A stretch of 64,000 nt of DNA, from positions 24,873 to 88,872 of the forward strand of contig NZ_CAJURR010000005.1 of the NCBI RefSeq assembly GCF_910589175.1, written 5' to 3'. The notes under the pieces were generated by a model. That model had not been told where the DNA came from, made no database searches, and saw only the letters and a list, made by a program, of their open reading frames with translations. A program made the translations under genes and the position numbers. This DNA comes from an uncultured Lactobacillus sp. (GTDB taxonomy: Bacteria; Bacillota; Bacilli; Lactobacillales; Lactobacillaceae). This document shows, one piece after another, positions 62,323-64,000 of this stretch (its first letter is position 1; each line of letters opens with the position of its first letter).

Positions 62323-63945
62323 TTGATTACTGTCTCAGATTTGAGTTTAAATTTATCTGGTCGTACATTATACGAAGATGTTAACTTAAAATTCACTCCC
62401 GGTAATTGTTATGGAGTAATTGGTGCCAACGGTGCCGGTAAGTCAACTTTTTTGAAACTTTTGGAAGGTAAGATTGAACCTACTACAGGTAATATTTCTA
62501 TCGATGCTAATGAAAGAATGTCTAGCTTGAATCAGGACCACTTTGCTTTCGAAGAATTTACTGTTTTAGATACAGTAATTCAGGGGCATAAAGAACTTTA
62601 TCAAGTGATGAAAGATAAAGATGAGCTTTATTCTAAGGCTGATTTTAGCGATGAAGATGGAGTTAAGGCTGCAGAACTAGAATCTAAATTTGCTGAACTT
62701 GACGGTTGGAATGCTGAAGCAGATGCATCTAAGCTTTTGCAGTCTTTAGGTATACCGGAAGACTTGCATCAAAGCAAGATGAGTGAATTGCCAGAAGCTG
62801 AAAAAGTTAAAGTATTATTGGCACAAGCCTTATTTGGTAATCCTGATATTCTTTTGCTTGATGAGCCGACTAACGGTTTAGATGTTCATACTGTAAACTG
62901 GCTTGAAGACTTTTTAGCTGATTATCCGAATATTGTTATTGTAGTTTCCCACGACCGTCATTTTCTAAATCAAGTATGTACACAAATGTGTGACGTTGAT
63001 TATGGCAAAATTCAATTATACATGGGGAATTATGATTTCTGGTATGAATCAAGTAAGCTTGCAAGTGAATTAGCAGCTAATCAAAATGCTAAAAAAGAAG
63101 AAAAAATAAAAGAACTACAAGAATTTATTGCTCGTTTTTCAGCTAATGCTTCCAAGTCAAAACAAGCCACCTCAAGAAAGAAACAATTAGAAAAAATTAC
63201 CCTTGATGATATTAGACCATCTTCTCGTAAATATCCTTATGTAAAATTTGAAATGCATCGTGACCTAGGGAATGATTTACTAAAAGTAGAAGATGTGTCC
63301 TATAGTGTTGATGGTGAAAAGATTTTAGATCATGTTTCCTTTATAGTTCGTCCTGGAGATAAAGTTGCATTTTTATCACGTAATACTTTAGCAACCACTG
63401 CTTTGATGGATATTATCGCTGGTAAAATTAAGCCAGAAAGTGGTACTGTGACTTGGGGTCAAACTACTGCTTATAACTATATGTCACGTGATTTGAATGC
63501 TAACTTTAACAATGATGAATTAACGATTTTAGATTGGCTTCGCCAATATGCTACTAAGGAACAAGATGATAATACTTTTTTACGTGGCTTTTTGGGTCGA
63601 ATGCTCTTTTCTGGTGAAGAGATTGATAAGAAGATTAAAGTGCTCTCTGGTGGAGAAAAAGTGCGTTGCCAGCTTTCAAGAATGATGCTTGAACCAGCTA
63701 ATGTTTTGGTAATGGATGATCCTACTAACCATTTGGATTTAGAATCAATTACTTCTCTTAACGATGCTTTGAAGGACTACCAAGGTTCAATCTTATTTAC
63801 ATCTCACGATCATGAATTTATTCAAACTATCGCAGATCATATTATTGAGGTTGGTCCTAAAGGAATTGTTAGTCGTGCAGATACGAGCTACGATGGATTT
63901 TTAGATAACCCAACTATTCAAGATCACGTTCAAAAAATATACTAA
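62323..63945 (+). CDS. ABC-F ATP-binding protein (YkpA/YbiT-like) with one degenerate site
   Basis: 540 aa, two ABC domains without membrane segments, as in ABC-F translation factors. Domain 1: Walker A GANGAGKST (34-42) and Walker B LLLLDEPTN are intact, but the signature is LPEAEK (156-161) instead of LSGGQ. Domain 2: Walker A has become LSRNTLATT (350-358) with no Gly-Lys, Walker B has VMDDPTN with Asp for the catalytic Glu, yet the signature LSGGEK (441-446) is intact. Thus one composite site is fully canonical and the other degenerate in all three elements. TTG start at 62323 with GAGGGG upstream. Confidence 0.92.
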   Translation: MITVSDLSLNLSGRTLYEDVNLKFTPGNCYGVIGANGAGKSTFLKLLEGKIEPTTGNISIDANERMSSLNQDHFAFEEFTVLDTVIQGHKELYQVMKDKDELYSKADFSDEDGVKAAELESKFAELDGWNAEADASKLLQSLGIPEDLHQSKMSELPEAEKVKVLLAQALFGNPDILLLDEPTNGLDVHTVNWLEDFLADYPNIVIVVSHDRHFLNQVCTQMCDVDYGKIQLYMGNYDFWYESSKLASELAANQNAKKEEKIKELQEFIARFSANASKSKQATSRKKQLEKITLDDIRPSSRKYPYVKFEMHRDLGNDLLKVEDVSYSVDGEKILDHVSFIVRPGDKVAFLSRNTLATTALMDIIAGKIKPESGTVTWGQTTAYNYMSRDLNANFNNDELTILDWLRQYATKEQDDNTFLRGFLGRMLFSGEEIDKKIKVLSGGEKVRCQLSRMMLEPANVLVMDDPTNHLDLESITSLNDALKDYQGSILFTSHDHEFIQTIADHIIEVGPKGIVSRADTSYDGFLDNPTIQDHVQKIY

Positions 63946-63948
63946 TAA

Positions 63949-64000
63949 TAGAGTAGAGGAAACTTTTCTAGTTTGCCCCTCTCATTGCACCGTACGTACG
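63949..64000 (+). other. Unassigned end of window with small hairpin
   Basis: AGAGG and AAACT pair with AGTTT and CCTCT (63958-63982 approx.) without a T-run; may be the leader of the next gene or a weak terminator. No gene start is seen. Confidence 0.3.

Noticed and set aside
1-64000. CRISPR arrays, insertion sequences, rRNA genes
   Set aside because: No regularly spaced direct repeats, transposase genes or rRNA segments were seen.

Overview
The window comes from an AT-rich, low-GC Gram-positive chromosome, very probably the Lactobacillus johnsonii/gasseri group. The evidence is the hrcA-grpE-dnaK-dnaJ order with CIRCE sites, lactobacillar-type proteins, strong Shine-Dalgarno sites and the lineage's characteristic codon bias in enolase and dnaK. 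The species call is inference. A complete prophage of about 38.7 kb, resembling temperate siphophages of this group, sits in the middle of ordinary housekeeping DNA.

Left flank (1-20.8 kb): the end of a GyrI-like protein; the HrcA/CIRCE-controlled heat-shock genes hrcA-grpE-dnaK-dnaJ; lepA; a class A sortase; recJ; apt; a YjeM-like amino-acid permease; cardiolipin synthase (minus strand); thyA-dfrA; an SLC45-type sugar transporter with a cre-like site; and a P-type cation ATPase (minus) divergent from a LysR regulator. A 31-aa basic peptide gene with its own terminator lies just before tRNA-Ser(CGA).

Prophage (core repeats 20921-20934 and 59613-59626): it is integrated at the 3' end of tRNA-Ser. 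The lysogeny side (minus strand) holds integrase, a TM2 protein, a DUF4041/T5orf172 protein, an ImmA-type protease and a CI-like repressor. The switch (25161-25352) has four copies of a CGAAAATATTTTCG-like operator and two strong promoters that face each other. The early plus-strand genes are cro, antirepressor, DUF1351, ERF recombinase, replication protein and many small proteins, interrupted by one minus-strand gene of unknown function with a 10-10-10 inverted-repeat operator. An ArpU-type late regulator is followed by about 1 kb without protein genes that is packed with RNA helices, two tRNA-like elements and a tRNA-Glu. I read this as a large structured phage RNA of the GOLLD/ROOL kind or a new relative. 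Next come a Panacea-type toxin-antitoxin pair, the packaging/head genes (with a MuF protein carrying a toxin-like C-terminus), tail genes (with three likely recoding sites), a receptor-binding esterase, and holin/endolysin. At the right end is a divergent type I toxin-antitoxin locus in which the antitoxin RNA is antisense in trans to the toxin ribosome-binding site.

Right flank (59.6-64 kb): a PAP2 phosphatase, enolase, a SemiSWEET transporter, and an ABC-F protein whose second ATP site is degenerate in all three motifs.

The best candidates for new biology are the structured RNA region (34129-35102), the type I locus (58861-59290), the MuF toxin/immunity pair, the face-to-face lysogeny promoters and the capsid frameshift signal. 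All assignments come from reading the sequence; no searches or folding programs were run.
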